Assembly (NCBI RefSeq): GCF_017349315.1
Contig: NZ_JAFMPP010000012.1
Location: forward strand, 62,001 to 126,000
DNA from: Jiella flava
GTDB taxonomy: Bacteria; Pseudomonadota; Alphaproteobacteria; Rhizobiales; Rhizobiaceae
Length of the DNA: 64,000 nt
Direction: 5' to 3'
The translations under genes were made by a program, and so were the position numbers. Numbering within the stretch: the first letter of the stretch is position 1; each line of letters opens with the position of its first letter. Below the pieces are notes generated by a model. It saw only the letters and a list, made by a program, of their open reading frames with translations, had not been told where the DNA came from and did no database searches. Shown here one piece after another: positions 10,359 through 19,348 of this stretch.

Positions 10359-11324
10359 ATGCGGAACCTCACACTTCGCCAATTGCGCGCCGTCCAAGCC
10401 GTCAGCCGCCTGGGCACGATCGCCGCCGCCGCACGTCAGCTCAGCCTGACGGCACCAGCTGTAACCATACAGGTAAAACAGATCGAGGACGATGTCGGAT
10501 TGGCATTGTTCGACCGCACCAGCGAGGGCATGCGGCTGACGGTGGCCGGCAAGGCTGTCCTGGCCTCGGCGACGGCGATCGAGACGACGCTGCGCAGCCT
10601 CGCGGAAGAAATCGACTCGATCAAGGGCGTGCGGAGCGGGACGATCAATCTCGGCGTCGTCTCCACGGCCAAATACTTCGCGCCGAGACTCATCGCCGCG
10701 TTTCGCGGCGCCTATCCGAAGATCGAAGTCAAGCTCAAGGTCGGCAACCGCCACGACATCGTTTCCGGACTGAAGGACTACAAGCTTGATCTGGCCTTGA
10801 TGGGACGAGCGCCGACGGAGTTTCCGGTCGACGCCGTGTGTTTCGGCGACCATCCGCTGGTGATCATCGCCGATCCCGCCCATCCGCTTGCCGGCGAACG
10901 CGACATCGAGCCCGAGCGACTTTTGGCCGAGACGATCATCATCCGCGAACCGGGCTCGGGGACGCGCCTTGCCCTCGAAGGGCTCTTCATCAACGATCTC
11001 GACCGGTTGCAGGCCTGCAGCGTGGAAATGGGCTCCAACGAGACGATCAAGCAGGCGGTGATGGCCGGGCTCGGCATCGCCTTCATCTCGGCCCACACCA
11101 TCGCCTTCGAGGTCGAGATGGGCCGCTTGAGGGTGCTCGACGTGCGGCAGATGCCGATCCGACGCAAGTGGTATGCGGTCTGCCGGCAGGAGCGCATTCC
11201 GGCGCCGGCCGAACGCGCCTTCAAGGCGTTTCTGCTCGAACGCGGAGCCACCCATCTGCCGCTCGTCGAGCAACTCTATCCCGCCGGCGCGATGCACGGC
11301 GCGCCCGAGAGCGGAATGCGATGA
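10359..11324 (+). CDS. cbbR: LysR-type regulator of the Calvin cycle operon
   Basis: A 321-residue LysR family activator. The winged helix-turn-helix occupies about residues 1-62 (LRQLRAVQAVSRLGTIAAAARQL, then SLTAPAVTIQVKQIE), followed by the effector-binding domain starting near GTINLGVVSTAKYF. The family senses metabolites such as RuBP or ATP, and activates the cbb operon. Divergent placement to cbbF is the classic CbbR arrangement. The last residues (ESGMR) and the TGA stop are encoded by the start of a B repeat, so the native C-terminus was probably slightly different. Confidence 0.93.
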   Translation: MRNLTLRQLRAVQAVSRLGTIAAAARQLSLTAPAVTIQVKQIEDDVGLALFDRTSEGMRLTVAGKAVLASATAIETTLRSLAEEIDSIKGVRSGTINLGVVSTAKYFAPRLIAAFRGAYPKIEVKLKVGNRHDIVSGLKDYKLDLALMGRAPTEFPVDAVCFGDHPLVIIADPAHPLAGERDIEPERLLAETIIIREPGSGTRLALEGLFINDLDRLQACSVEMGSNETIKQAVMAGLGIAFISAHTIAFEVEMGRLRVLDVRQMPIRRKWYAVCRQERIPAPAERAFKAFLLERGATHLPLVEQLYPAGAMHGAPESGMR

Positions 11325-11404
11325 ACCGGAACTGCCATTTCGCTCTCAGTCTTTGTTGAGCCGCATGATGTGACCCGAAAAGTCATGCAACGTTTCGGCA
11401 TTAT
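11306..11404 (+). repeat. Palindromic repeat B, copy 2
   Basis: Full-length B unit: GAGCGGAATGCGATGAACCG, a diverged right arm, TTGTTGAGCCGCATGATGTG, and the second hairpin CCGAAAAGT/CGTTTCGG around CATGCA. It overlaps the last codons of cbbR. Confidence 0.85.
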
Positions 11405-11427
11405 GCCCTGGACGGCGCCGGTCGGTC

Positions 11428-12501
11428 TTAAGCGACGAAGGCCGGCGGATCGATCAGCCGCGCCTGCCGGAGCGCCGCCAGATCCGCCGAGCCGGTACAG
11501 AAGCAGGCGATCCGCAGCTCTTGGATCACCCCGGTGAAATGCGCAACGACGGCCTCTGCCGACTGGTCGGCAGCCGCGAGCGAGGCGGCCGCCTGCCCGG
11601 CAATGTCGGCGCCGAGCCGGATGGCTCTTGCAACCTCGAGACCGGTCTTCAGGCCGCCGGAGCCGATCACCGTGGTCTGCGGACAGGCCGCCCGCACCCC
11701 GGCGATCGCCCGCGCCGTCGGGATCCCCCAATCGGCGAAGGTCATCGCGGTCCGCTTCAAGGCGGCATTTTCCGCGCGCGCTGCCTCGACCGCGGCCCAG
11801 CTCGTCCCGCCGGCGCCGGCAACGTCGATCACCGAGACGCCTTCCTCGACCAGCCGGCGGGCGAGCCCGGCGGAAATCCCGGCGCCAACTTCCTTGACCA
11901 CCACGGGGAGCGGCAGGTCGCGCGCGAGGGCGCCAATGCGCGTCAGAATGCCCCGCCAATCGGTGTCGCCGCCGGCCTGCACCGCCTCCTGCAACGGATT
12001 GAGATGGACGATCACCGCATCGGCGTCGATCATCTCGACCGCCCGTGAAATTTCCGCCCGGCCGTAGCCGAGGCGAAGCTGTGCGGCGCCGACATTGGCC
12101 AGAATCGGGACCGACGGCGCCCGTTGCCGCAGTGTGCGATCAAGGCCGCCGCTCGCCCGGCCTTCGATGGCGATCCGCTGTGAACCGACGGCAAGCGCGA
12201 TTTTGAGCGCCTCGGCCGCCTCGGCAAGATGCGCGTTGATCCGGCCGGCGCGCGCCGGACCGCCGGTCATCGACGAAATCAGCAGCGGCGCCGCGAGCGT
12301 TCGGCCGACAAAATCCGTTGCAAGGTCGATCTCGGACAGCGCCAATTCCGGCAAGGCGCAATGCTCGAAACGGATGTCTTCGAGCCCCGTGAAAACGCCT
12401 TTGCGTGGAATGTCGACGGCGGTGTTCAAGACGATGTCGATGTGATCGCTCTTGCGCTCCGCAATATCTTTGGCCGGGCCGCAATCAGATGGGTTGCTCA
12501 T
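11428..12501 (-). CDS. fni: Type 2 isopentenyl-diphosphate delta-isomerase
   Basis: A 357-residue FMN-dependent enzyme that interconverts IPP and DMAPP. It begins with the [10 protein letters not shown] motif of the family and shows [45 protein letters not shown] (with the glutamine and metal site), VKEVGAGIS and [20 protein letters not shown]. The start at 12501 places translation just before this block; the frame stays open 13 codons upstream. It is divergent from crtE, and supplies DMAPP for geranylgeranyl diphosphate synthesis. Type 2 isomerase next to crt genes is common in zeaxanthin-producing alphaproteobacteria. Confidence 0.93.
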   Translation of the reverse strand: MSNPSDCGPAKDIAERKSDHIDIVLNTAVDIPRKGVFTGLEDIRFEHCALPELALSEIDLATDFVGRTLAAPLLISSMTGGPARAGRINAHLAEAAEALKIALAVGSQRIAIEGRASGGLDRTLRQRAPSVPILANVGAAQLRLGYGRAEISRAVEMIDADAVIVHLNPLQEAVQAGGDTDWRGILTRIGALARDLPLPVVVKEVGAGISAGLARRLVEEGVSVIDVAGAGGTSWAAVEAARAENAALKRTAMTFADWGIPTARAIAGVRAACPQTTVIGSGGLKTGLEVARAIRLGADIAGQAAASLAAADQSAEAVVAHFTGVIQELRIACFCTGSADLAALRQARLIDPPAFVA

Positions 12502-12825
12502 GGTCTGTCCGTCATAGGCCAGAGGGTCGGATCGTCGCATTGGCGACTTCGCCCCTGCCGGAAGTCTGCGATCTCGCTATTGTCCTTGGCGAAATCCTTT
12601 GCAACGATACCTGATGTTGCACCGGCCCGCACAGGACACGCGCAACGGGGCGAAATGTGAGTCGAAATCGATGACCGTCGGCAGGTTTTCCATCCGGCAG
12701 ACTGTTCCATGTGGGGCGCGGTGCGCTCGCGCTTTCGCCGCTGCCGGGCATGCCGCGAATGACGTTTGGCCGCAAGTCGCGGGGCGCTCGTGCACCACCA
12801 AGATCAGCTCACAGGGGCCCGCGCG
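12502..12825. promoter_or_regulatory. Divergent fni-crtE intergenic region with a candidate operator
   Basis: 324 bases without a gene. The one clear element is a dyad TGCAAC (12600-12605), ten bases, GTTGCA (12616-12621). It lies about 100 bases before the fni start and 205 before crtE, so it could control one or both. No regulator gene is adjacent. I see no other structure. Confidence 0.35.
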
Positions 12826-13740
12826 ATGACCCCGGATTTGAAACGTGGCCTTTCGCTCCGGCGCCAAATGATCGATGAGCGGCTGCGCCGCCTGGTTCCC
12901 CGCGCCTTGCCCGGCCAGACGCAGCTCGACGAGGCGATCGCCGCCAGCGTTCTGGCGCCCGGCAAACGCCTGCGCCCGATGATGACCGCGATGATCGCGA
13001 CCGATCTTGGCGGCGACGTCGCCACGGCGATCGACGCCGGCTGCGCGATCGAGATGGTGCACGCCGCTTCGCTCACCCTCGACGACCTGCCCTCGATGGA
13101 CGACGCGACGCTCCGCCGCGGCCGGCCGGCGGTGCATGCAGCCTATGGCGAGGACGTCGCCGTGCTGGCGGCGATCGCCGCCCTTTCCGGCGCGTTCGAA
13201 ACGCTCGCCAAACTCTCTGGCGCGAGCGACGTGGTGCGCGCCCAATGTGTGGTGATTCTCACCCGGGCGGTCGGCGTCGCCGGCCTCGTTGCCGGCCAGT
13301 TCGCCGATCTGCGCGATGGCGCGCACGCCCGCGACGTGACCGACATCGCCACCACCAACAGCCTGAAGACAGGCTCGTTGTTTTCGGCCGCCGTCGAAAT
13401 CGGCGCGGTGGTCGCCGGTGCCGATCAAGCCGCGCGCCTGAAGCTGCGTAGCTTCGCCGCCGAACTCGGCCACGCCTTTCAGCTGCTCGACGATCTCCTC
13501 GACAACGACACCCATGAGGGCCTCACCGGCAAGGATGTCGGCAAGGATGTCGGCAAATCCACCATCGGTTCGGTGATCGGCAGCGACTCCGTCGTCGATC
13601 GGATCAGGGCCCATGTCGCCGAGGCGCACCGTACACTCGATCAGGTCGTCGGCCCGGAGAGCTTGATGCATGGCTGCGTCGACCTCATCTTCGAACAGGC
13701 ACTGCCGGCGGCCGATCCGCTGCTGGCCAGCCAGGCATGA
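12826..13740 (+). CDS. crtE: Geranylgeranyl diphosphate synthase
   Basis: A 304-residue class I prenyltransferase that condenses IPP with allylic diphosphates to GGPP, the precursor of phytoene. First aspartate-rich motif DDLPSMDD at about residues 86-93 followed by RRGRPAVH; second motif FQLLDDLLDND at about 219-228; GKRLRP near 46 binds diphosphate. A GKDVGKDVGK stretch after the second motif is typical. ATG 12826 is taken because conserved sequence starts soon after; an upstream in-frame start would add 20 poorly conserved residues. crtZ follows 77 bases later on the same strand. Confidence 0.93.
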   Translation: MTPDLKRGLSLRRQMIDERLRRLVPRALPGQTQLDEAIAASVLAPGKRLRPMMTAMIATDLGGDVATAIDAGCAIEMVHAASLTLDDLPSMDDATLRRGRPAVHAAYGEDVAVLAAIAALSGAFETLAKLSGASDVVRAQCVVILTRAVGVAGLVAGQFADLRDGAHARDVTDIATTNSLKTGSLFSAAVEIGAVVAGADQAARLKLRSFAAELGHAFQLLDDLLDNDTHEGLTGKDVGKDVGKSTIGSVIGSDSVVDRIRAHVAEAHRTLDQVVGPESLMHGCVDLIFEQALPAADPLLASQA

Positions 13741-13817
13741 TCGCCGCCGCGGCCTTCTTGGCAGAACGCCCCGCAGCGCGCATTCTGCACCAGCGCTTCG
13801 GGCGATGGGAGTGAGAC

Positions 13818-14354
13818 GTGACGCCGCTTGAATATCTCGGCCTTGCCATCGTCGCGATCGCCGTGTTCCTGATTATGGAAGGCGTCGCCTGGGCGGCCCA
13901 CAAATACATCATGCACGGCTTCGGCTGGGGCTGGCACAAGTCCCATCACGAGGACACCGAGGGGATTTTCGAGAAGAACGACCTCTATGCGGCGGTGTTC
14001 TCGGTGCTTGCCATCGTTCTGTTCGCCGTCGCCTCGCAAGGGCATCCGCTGATCGGCGCGATCGCCATCGGCGTGACGCTCTACGGCGCCTTCTATTTCA
14101 TCGTTCATGACGGGCTGGTTCACCAACGCTGGCCGTTCCGCAACATTCCCCACCGCGGCTATGCCAAGCGCCTCGTCCAGGCCCACCGCCTGCACCACGC
14201 GGTGGAGGGCAAGGATGGCTGCGTGTCCTTCGGCTTTCTCTACGCCCCGCCGGTGGAAAAACTCTCGGCCGAGCTGCGCCAGCGCGGCACCGTCGCGGCG
14301 GAAAAGCGTGGGCGCAGCGCCAGCCCGGTGAATAAAGCACCGACAATCCATTGA
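13818..14354 (+). CDS. crtZ: Beta-carotene hydroxylase
   Basis: A 178-residue membrane di-iron hydroxylase that converts beta-carotene to zeaxanthin via cryptoxanthin. The four histidine clusters are present: HKYIMHG (about 28-34), HKSHH (40-44), HDGLVH and HRLHH. Hydrophobic spans surround them (residues about 5-22 and 60-95). Translation starts at GTG 13818, preceded by GGGAG. It converges on the crtB end with a 33-base gap, the same arrangement as in Pantoea crt clusters. Confidence 0.93.
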   Translation: MTPLEYLGLAIVAIAVFLIMEGVAWAAHKYIMHGFGWGWHKSHHEDTEGIFEKNDLYAAVFSVLAIVLFAVASQGHPLIGAIAIGVTLYGAFYFIVHDGLVHQRWPFRNIPHRGYAKRLVQAHRLHHAVEGKDGCVSFGFLYAPPVEKLSAELRQRGTVAAEKRGRSASPVNKAPTIH

Positions 14355-14387
14355 AGCAAAAGACGAAGCAAAGTCGGTAAGGCCAGC

Positions 14388-15362
14388 CTATCGCGGCCGC
14401 GTCCAAAGTTCCGGCGGACGCGGCGCCGACGGACCAAGGCGGCTCGATGCGACCTTCGCTGCCCCCTGGCCGACATGGCGAAGCTTCGCCAAGGTGCCGG
14501 TCGAAACACGGTCGCCATACGCCGCGGCGCCGGCGGATTTGAGCTCCATGCCGATCTGACGATAGACGCCGTGAGCGGTCGCGACCGCCCAGGCGGAACG
14601 CGGCGGCAGTGCCGACAGCCCGACAAGCGCCGAACGGTAATAAGGCTCGGCACAATCGACCAGCCTGATCGCCAGCGCTCCGACGGCTCGCCGGCGCGTG
14701 GGATCGCTGAGATCCGAAGGCTTCAGCTTAGCCTCATCGAGCCACACCGCCGGCAGATAGACGCGGCCGGCCCCGGCATCTTCGACGATATCGCGGGCGA
14801 TGTTGGTCAGCTGGAAGCCCAGGCCGAGATCGCAGGCCCGATCGAGCGTCGCCTCACCATCGGCGCCCATCACCCGCGCCATCATCACGCCGACCACGCC
14901 GGCGACATGGTAGCAATAAGCGAGCGTCTCCTCGATCGTCTCGTAAAGCCGCCCCTCCACATCCATCCGGTAACCGGCGAGATGATCAAGAAGCAGCTGC
15001 GGCGACAGATCATGCCGGGCCACGACATCGGCAATCGACAGGAAGCTCGGATGCAGCGCCCGCTCGCCGGCAAGGGCGCGCATCGTGTCGGCCTCGATCC
15101 GGTCGAGCCGTTCGCGGGCCTTGGCCGCGCAATCGGCCGGCGCACGAGCAAAGCCAAGGATCTGTCCATCAACCGCATCGTCACAATGGCGGCACCAGGC
15201 GTAGAGCATCATCGCACTGCGGCGCGTTTCCGGCGCAAACAGCTTCGCCGCCGCCGCAAAGCTCTTCGAGCCCTTGGCAATCGTCTCTTCAGCATGCGCG
15301 GCAAGGTCGTCGCGCGCAATACCTTCGATCGGTAACGGCAAGGGTTCTGAGGCAGACGACAT
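14388..15362 (-). CDS. crtB: Phytoene synthase
   Basis: A 324-residue head-to-head prenyltransferase joining two GGPP to phytoene. Aspartate-rich motifs are DDAVD at about residues 61-65 and DIVED at about 191-195; YCYHVAGVVG and YLPAVWLDEA are further family marks. Start ATG 15362 follows the crtI stop (15367-15369) closely; another ATG at 15380 would overlap crtI and is possible. The gene is the last of the crtX-Y-I-B operon. Confidence 0.94.
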   Translation of the reverse strand: MSSASEPLPLPIEGIARDDLAAHAEETIAKGSKSFAAAAKLFAPETRRSAMMLYAWCRHCDDAVDGQILGFARAPADCAAKARERLDRIEADTMRALAGERALHPSFLSIADVVARHDLSPQLLLDHLAGYRMDVEGRLYETIEETLAYCYHVAGVVGVMMARVMGADGEATLDRACDLGLGFQLTNIARDIVEDAGAGRVYLPAVWLDEAKLKPSDLSDPTRRRAVGALAIRLVDCAEPYYRSALVGLSALPPRSAWAVATAHGVYRQIGMELKSAGAAAYGDRVSTGTLAKLRHVGQGAAKVASSRLGPSAPRPPELWTRPR

Positions 15363-15366
15363 CTGT

Positions 15367-16878
15367 TCAGCCCACACCATCCGCGATCATCAGCCCGGCC
15401 GTCGCCTTCGCCGAACCGACGACCCCCGGGACACCCGCGCCCGGATGAGTGCCGGCCCCGACGAAATAGAGATTGGCGATCTTGTCGTCCCGGTTATGGG
15501 GACGAAACCAGGCGCTCTGGGTCAGCACCGGATCGAGGGAAAAGGCCGATCCGAGATGCGAATTCAATTCGTCGCGAAAATCAATCGGCGTAAAAATCCG
15601 GCAGGTCACAAGGTCGGCGCGCAGGCCGGGAATGTAGCGCTGTTCGAGATAATCGAGGATGCGGTCGCGATAGCGCGGTCCCTCGCTCTGCCAGTCGATC
15701 TCGGCATGGCCGAGATGGGGAACCGGCGAGAGCACATAGAACGCCCCTGCCCCCGCCGGCGCCAGCGACGGATCGGTAACACAGGGATTGTGCAGGTAAA
15801 GCGAGAAATCGCCCGGCAGGTCGCTGCCGTTGAAGATCTCGGAAATCAGTTCACGATAGCGCGCGCCAAAACAGACCGTGTGATGGCGGATGTCGGGCCG
15901 ATGGGTCTTGAGGCCGAAATAGATGACGAAGAGAGACATGGAAAAGCGCTTCTTCTTCAATCGCCTCGCTTCGGATGCTCCACGATCGCTAGACCCGAGC
16001 AGGCCGCCATAGGTGTGAACGACATCAGCGTTCGATGCGACCATGTCGGCGGCGAACCGCCGTCCGTCCTTGAGCCGCACGGCACGCGCCCGGCCGCCCG
16101 CCATTTCGATCTCGGCGACCTCGGCCGACAGCTCGATCCGCCCGCCGATGTCGGTGAAAAGACGCACCAGACCGCGAACCAGCGCGCCGGTGCCGCCCTT
16201 GGCGAACCAGACGCCCCACTGGCGCTCCAGAGCGTGAATGAGGGCGTAGATGGAGGAGGTCGCGAACGGGTTGCCGCCGACCAGCAACGAATGGAAGGAA
16301 AAGGTCTGGCGCAGCTGCTCGTCGCGAAGGAATTCGCCGACCTTTGAATAAACGCTCCGCCAAGCTTGCAGGCGGGCAAGTTGCGGCCCGGCGCGGATCA
16401 TGTCCCGGAAAGAGAGGAACGGCACGGTGCCGAGCTTCTCATAGCCCTCGCGAAACACCTCGCGGGAATAGGCAAGGAACCGGCGATAGCCGTCAACATC
16501 CGCCGGCTCGAAAGCTTCGATCTGGCGGTCGAGTTTGGCCTGGTCGTTGACATAGTCGAAAAAGCGACCGTCCTCCCAGCAGAGGCGATAAAACGGCGAG
16601 ACCGGCAAGAGCGTCACGTAGTCCGCCATCTTGCGCCCTGCCGCGGCAAACAGCTCGTCGAGGGCCGTCGGATCGGTGATCACCGTCGGCCCAGCATCGA
16701 AGACGTAGCCGGCGTCTTCGTAGACATAGGCCCGCCCGCCCGGCTTGTCGCGCTTCTCGACAAGCACCGTCTGGATGCCGGCGGCCTGCAGGCGGATCGC
16801 CAAGGCGATACCGCCGAAGCCGGCGCCGATGACTACCGCCTGGCGTTGCTTGGCATCGATGTCGAGCGCCGCGCTCAT
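15367..16878 (-). CDS. crtI: Phytoene desaturase (lycopene-forming)
   Basis: A 503-residue FAD-dependent desaturase introducing four double bonds into phytoene. The Rossmann motif VIGAGFGGIALAIRL lies near residues 16-30, followed by EKRDKPGGRAYVYEDAGYVFDAGPTVI. The C-terminus has the bacterial-type dehydrogenase signature NLYFVGAGTHPGAGVPGVVG. Its ATG overlaps the crtY stop by four bases, indicating coupling. Confidence 0.96.
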   Translation of the reverse strand: MSAALDIDAKQRQAVVIGAGFGGIALAIRLQAAGIQTVLVEKRDKPGGRAYVYEDAGYVFDAGPTVITDPTALDELFAAAGRKMADYVTLLPVSPFYRLCWEDGRFFDYVNDQAKLDRQIEAFEPADVDGYRRFLAYSREVFREGYEKLGTVPFLSFRDMIRAGPQLARLQAWRSVYSKVGEFLRDEQLRQTFSFHSLLVGGNPFATSSIYALIHALERQWGVWFAKGGTGALVRGLVRLFTDIGGRIELSAEVAEIEMAGGRARAVRLKDGRRFAADMVASNADVVHTYGGLLGSSDRGASEARRLKKKRFSMSLFVIYFGLKTHRPDIRHHTVCFGARYRELISEIFNGSDLPGDFSLYLHNPCVTDPSLAPAGAGAFYVLSPVPHLGHAEIDWQSEGPRYRDRILDYLEQRYIPGLRADLVTCRIFTPIDFRDELNSHLGSAFSLDPVLTQSAWFRPHNRDDKIANLYFVGAGTHPGAGVPGVVGSAKATAGLMIADGVG

Positions 16879-18047
16879 GCAAGTTCTCCGGTCAGGCGAT
16901 GGCGAGCGAGAACGCGGATCGCGTTGCCGAATGGAACGGGCGGTTTGCCGGTGAGAATGCGCAGCTTGTCGCGCGTCTTCAGCCGGGCCGCGTAGAATCG
17001 GGCGACCAGCGGCGCGTCGAGCCGGTAGAAATGTTCGAGGATGCGATAGCGCTGGGAGGCATCGCCAGCGAAATAGAGCAGCCGGTTGAGCATTCGGAAG
17101 AAGCCCCGCGCCTTCCAGGTCGCGATCGAATGGGCGCGGGTTTCGGCGAACAGCGTGGCCGCCGAATGATCGCGAAGCGCGGCGAGACGGTCGGCAAGCT
17201 TGACCGCATCGGGCAGCGAATAGCCGGTGGTCGGATGAAACAGCCCGGCTGCGAGCCCCGAGGCCGCCACCCCTTGCTTATCGGCCCAGAACGCCGCGAT
17301 GTCGCCATCGATCGCGATCGGAAGAATGCCCTCCTCCTCACGCAGGATCTCCGCCGCCTGCCAGCCATGGGCCGCGACATAGGCGGCAATCGAAGCGGCC
17401 AGGCGCGCGCGATCGAGATCAGCGCCATCGGCATAGTAGGTGTCCTCGATCAACAGGCGCGTGGCGGTGAGCGGCAGTAGATAGACGAAGCGATAGCCGT
17501 CCGACTGTGGCACCGTGGCGTCCATGATCACCGGTCGCGCGACGCCATGGGGCGCCGTCATCGCGATTTCCTGGCCGAGGAATTTCTGGAAACCGAGGCG
17601 CATATGCGGGCTCTCGGCATGGCCCCGCCCATCAATAACCGCGCCGGCCGTGACGGGCGGGCCGGCCTCGAATTCGAGCGCCGTCGGTGTGACGGCGCGG
17701 ACAAAAGCCTTGCAGTGAATGCGACCGGCGAGCCGGGAGGCCAGAACCTCACGAAACCGCTCCGAGGTCACGCTGCAATAGCCCGTGCCGAGATGCTTCC
17801 GGCGATTTGGAAAGCGCACCTCGTTGTCGTCCCAGGCGTAGCTGATGAACGGCTGCATCCAGGCGTGTTCGGCAGCGGTGAGATCGCCGGCGTGAAAAGA
17901 CCAGGTGTGGTTGCCACCGAGAGCCGGCCCGGCCTCGAAGATCGCGATCGTCAGATCGGGCCGGGCCTGCGCCAGCCGCCAGGCGATCAGCCCGTTGGCA
18001 AGACCGCCACCGACGAAGGCGATGTCGAGCCCATCCCGTTCGACCAT
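16875..18047 (-). CDS. crtY: Lycopene beta-cyclase
   Basis: A 390-residue FAD-dependent cyclase forming beta-ionone rings on both ends of lycopene. Signatures are DIAFVGGGLANGLIAWRL at the N-terminus, GGNHTWSFH, the DGRG segment (VIDGRGHAESPHMRLGFQKF), MDATVPQSDGYRFVYLLP and FHPTTGYSLPDAV. It matches the CrtY (not CrtL) subfamily in length. It lies 19 bases after crtX and overlaps crtI. Confidence 0.95.
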   Translation of the reverse strand: MVERDGLDIAFVGGGLANGLIAWRLAQARPDLTIAIFEAGPALGGNHTWSFHAGDLTAAEHAWMQPFISYAWDDNEVRFPNRRKHLGTGYCSVTSERFREVLASRLAGRIHCKAFVRAVTPTALEFEAGPPVTAGAVIDGRGHAESPHMRLGFQKFLGQEIAMTAPHGVARPVIMDATVPQSDGYRFVYLLPLTATRLLIEDTYYADGADLDRARLAASIAAYVAAHGWQAAEILREEEGILPIAIDGDIAAFWADKQGVAASGLAAGLFHPTTGYSLPDAVKLADRLAALRDHSAATLFAETRAHSIATWKARGFFRMLNRLLYFAGDASQRYRILEHFYRLDAPLVARFYAARLKTRDKLRILTGKPPVPFGNAIRVLARHRLTGELA

Positions 18048-18066
18048 TCGCCCTGCGCCTTTCCGT

Positions 18067-19314
18067 TCAAGTCGCCACCACCGCCGCTTCGATCAGATCG
18101 GCTGCCCGCGCCACGCCGCCGGGGGCCTCGATATCGCGACCGATCGCACGCGCATTTCGTGCATAGCTAGCCTCGCTTAGCAACCGCTCAAGGCAAGCGG
18201 CAATCGCGCGCACCGTCGCATGGCGCGGGGACAGCCTCAGGCCGACCTCGTGATGGACGATCCGCGCGGCGATCCCCGGCTGATCGAAGGCCATCGGAAT
18301 CGCCAGCATGGGTGTCGCTGCTTCGAGGGCGTCGAGAACCGTATTCATCCCGGCATGGGTCACGCAGAGATCGGCCTCATGCAGCATCGCGCGCTGGGGC
18401 AGAAAGTCGGTGACGAATGCGGCGTCAATTGTCTTGGCCTGTGCCGGGCTCAGCCGGCCGCAATGGGCGACGACGCAATCGGCGCCGATCCAGCGGCAGG
18501 CCGCCGCGATCTTGCGGAACAGCCCCGCCCGGTGACCCTGCAGCGTGCCGAAAGAGGCAAAGACCAGTTGGCGATCGAAGGCTCGGCGCAGCGGCAGCGG
18601 CGCGGCCGAGCCAGCCACAGTCCGGATCGGCCCGACGGCGTGGCGGATCGGCGATGGCGGGCGGGGAAAGTCGAAGCTTTCGGTGAGTTGGCTGATCTGG
18701 CACCGCGGCGACAGACAATCGGAGAGGCTCTCCAGCCGCCCCAGCCCGAACCGACTGGCCCATTTGGCGATCACCCGCCGCTGCTCGGCAAGCAGCCATC
18801 GCGCGATCATCACGCCGCCGCGATTGCGCTTCAGCCCCGCCTCGCTCGAATCATAGGGCCAGGACAGGAACGGCAGCGGCACGCTCGGATCATCATGCAC
18901 CGGCAGCGCGGCGGCAAGCGAGATCTGCGGCAGGCGCAGGTGGCGGGCGAGCAGCCCCGCCGCCGGCTCCATCTGGTCGCCGATCACCGCCTCGACACCG
19001 AGCGAGCGCAATAGCGCCGGGCCACCGCGGCAAAATTCGTCGGTGAGCTTGGCAGCATCATGCACCGTCCGCAGCACCGACAGCGGCCCGCCGCCGCCGG
19101 CTGCGCGTGCGGTCAGGCGCGCGAGCGCACGCGGCGAGCGCACGCCGACGGTCTGAACGCTCATTCCCACTGTGTCGCCGCCCACCATCGGGCCGGCCCC
19201 GGCATTGACGACGAGGTGCAGGCGGTGTCCGCGCCGGAAAAGTTCAGCCCCGAGGGCCTCGAACAGCCGGAGGTGACTGTAATAGGGCGGGCAAAGCAGC
19301 GCGAAACAGGTCAT
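18067..19314 (-). CDS. crtX: Zeaxanthin glucosyltransferase
   Basis: A 415-residue GT1 family glycosyltransferase, probably adding glucose to the hydroxyl groups of zeaxanthin. It begins CFALLCPPYYSHLRLF, and has a C-terminal donor-binding region VTDFLPQRAMLHEADLCVTH, with THAGMNTVLDALEAATPMLA and FDQPGIAARIV. The order X-Y-I-B supports CrtX. Start 19314 is chosen because the conserved region begins there; 18 further in-frame codons lie upstream. It is 34 bases downstream of the HerA-like gene and may share its transcript. Confidence 0.9.
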   Translation of the reverse strand: MTCFALLCPPYYSHLRLFEALGAELFRRGHRLHLVVNAGAGPMVGGDTVGMSVQTVGVRSPRALARLTARAAGGGGPLSVLRTVHDAAKLTDEFCRGGPALLRSLGVEAVIGDQMEPAAGLLARHLRLPQISLAAALPVHDDPSVPLPFLSWPYDSSEAGLKRNRGGVMIARWLLAEQRRVIAKWASRFGLGRLESLSDCLSPRCQISQLTESFDFPRPPSPIRHAVGPIRTVAGSAAPLPLRRAFDRQLVFASFGTLQGHRAGLFRKIAAACRWIGADCVVAHCGRLSPAQAKTIDAAFVTDFLPQRAMLHEADLCVTHAGMNTVLDALEAATPMLAIPMAFDQPGIAARIVHHEVGLRLSPRHATVRAIAACLERLLSEASYARNARAIGRDIEAPGGVARAADLIEAAVVAT

Positions 19315-19348
19315 CGCCGCGCCCTCACGCCCGGCAGAGCGCCTCGCC

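Noticed and set aside
13527-13556. Tandem 12-base duplication in crtE (GKDVGKDVGK)
   Set aside because: This lysine-rich repeat is normal for the GGPP synthase family after the second aspartate motif.
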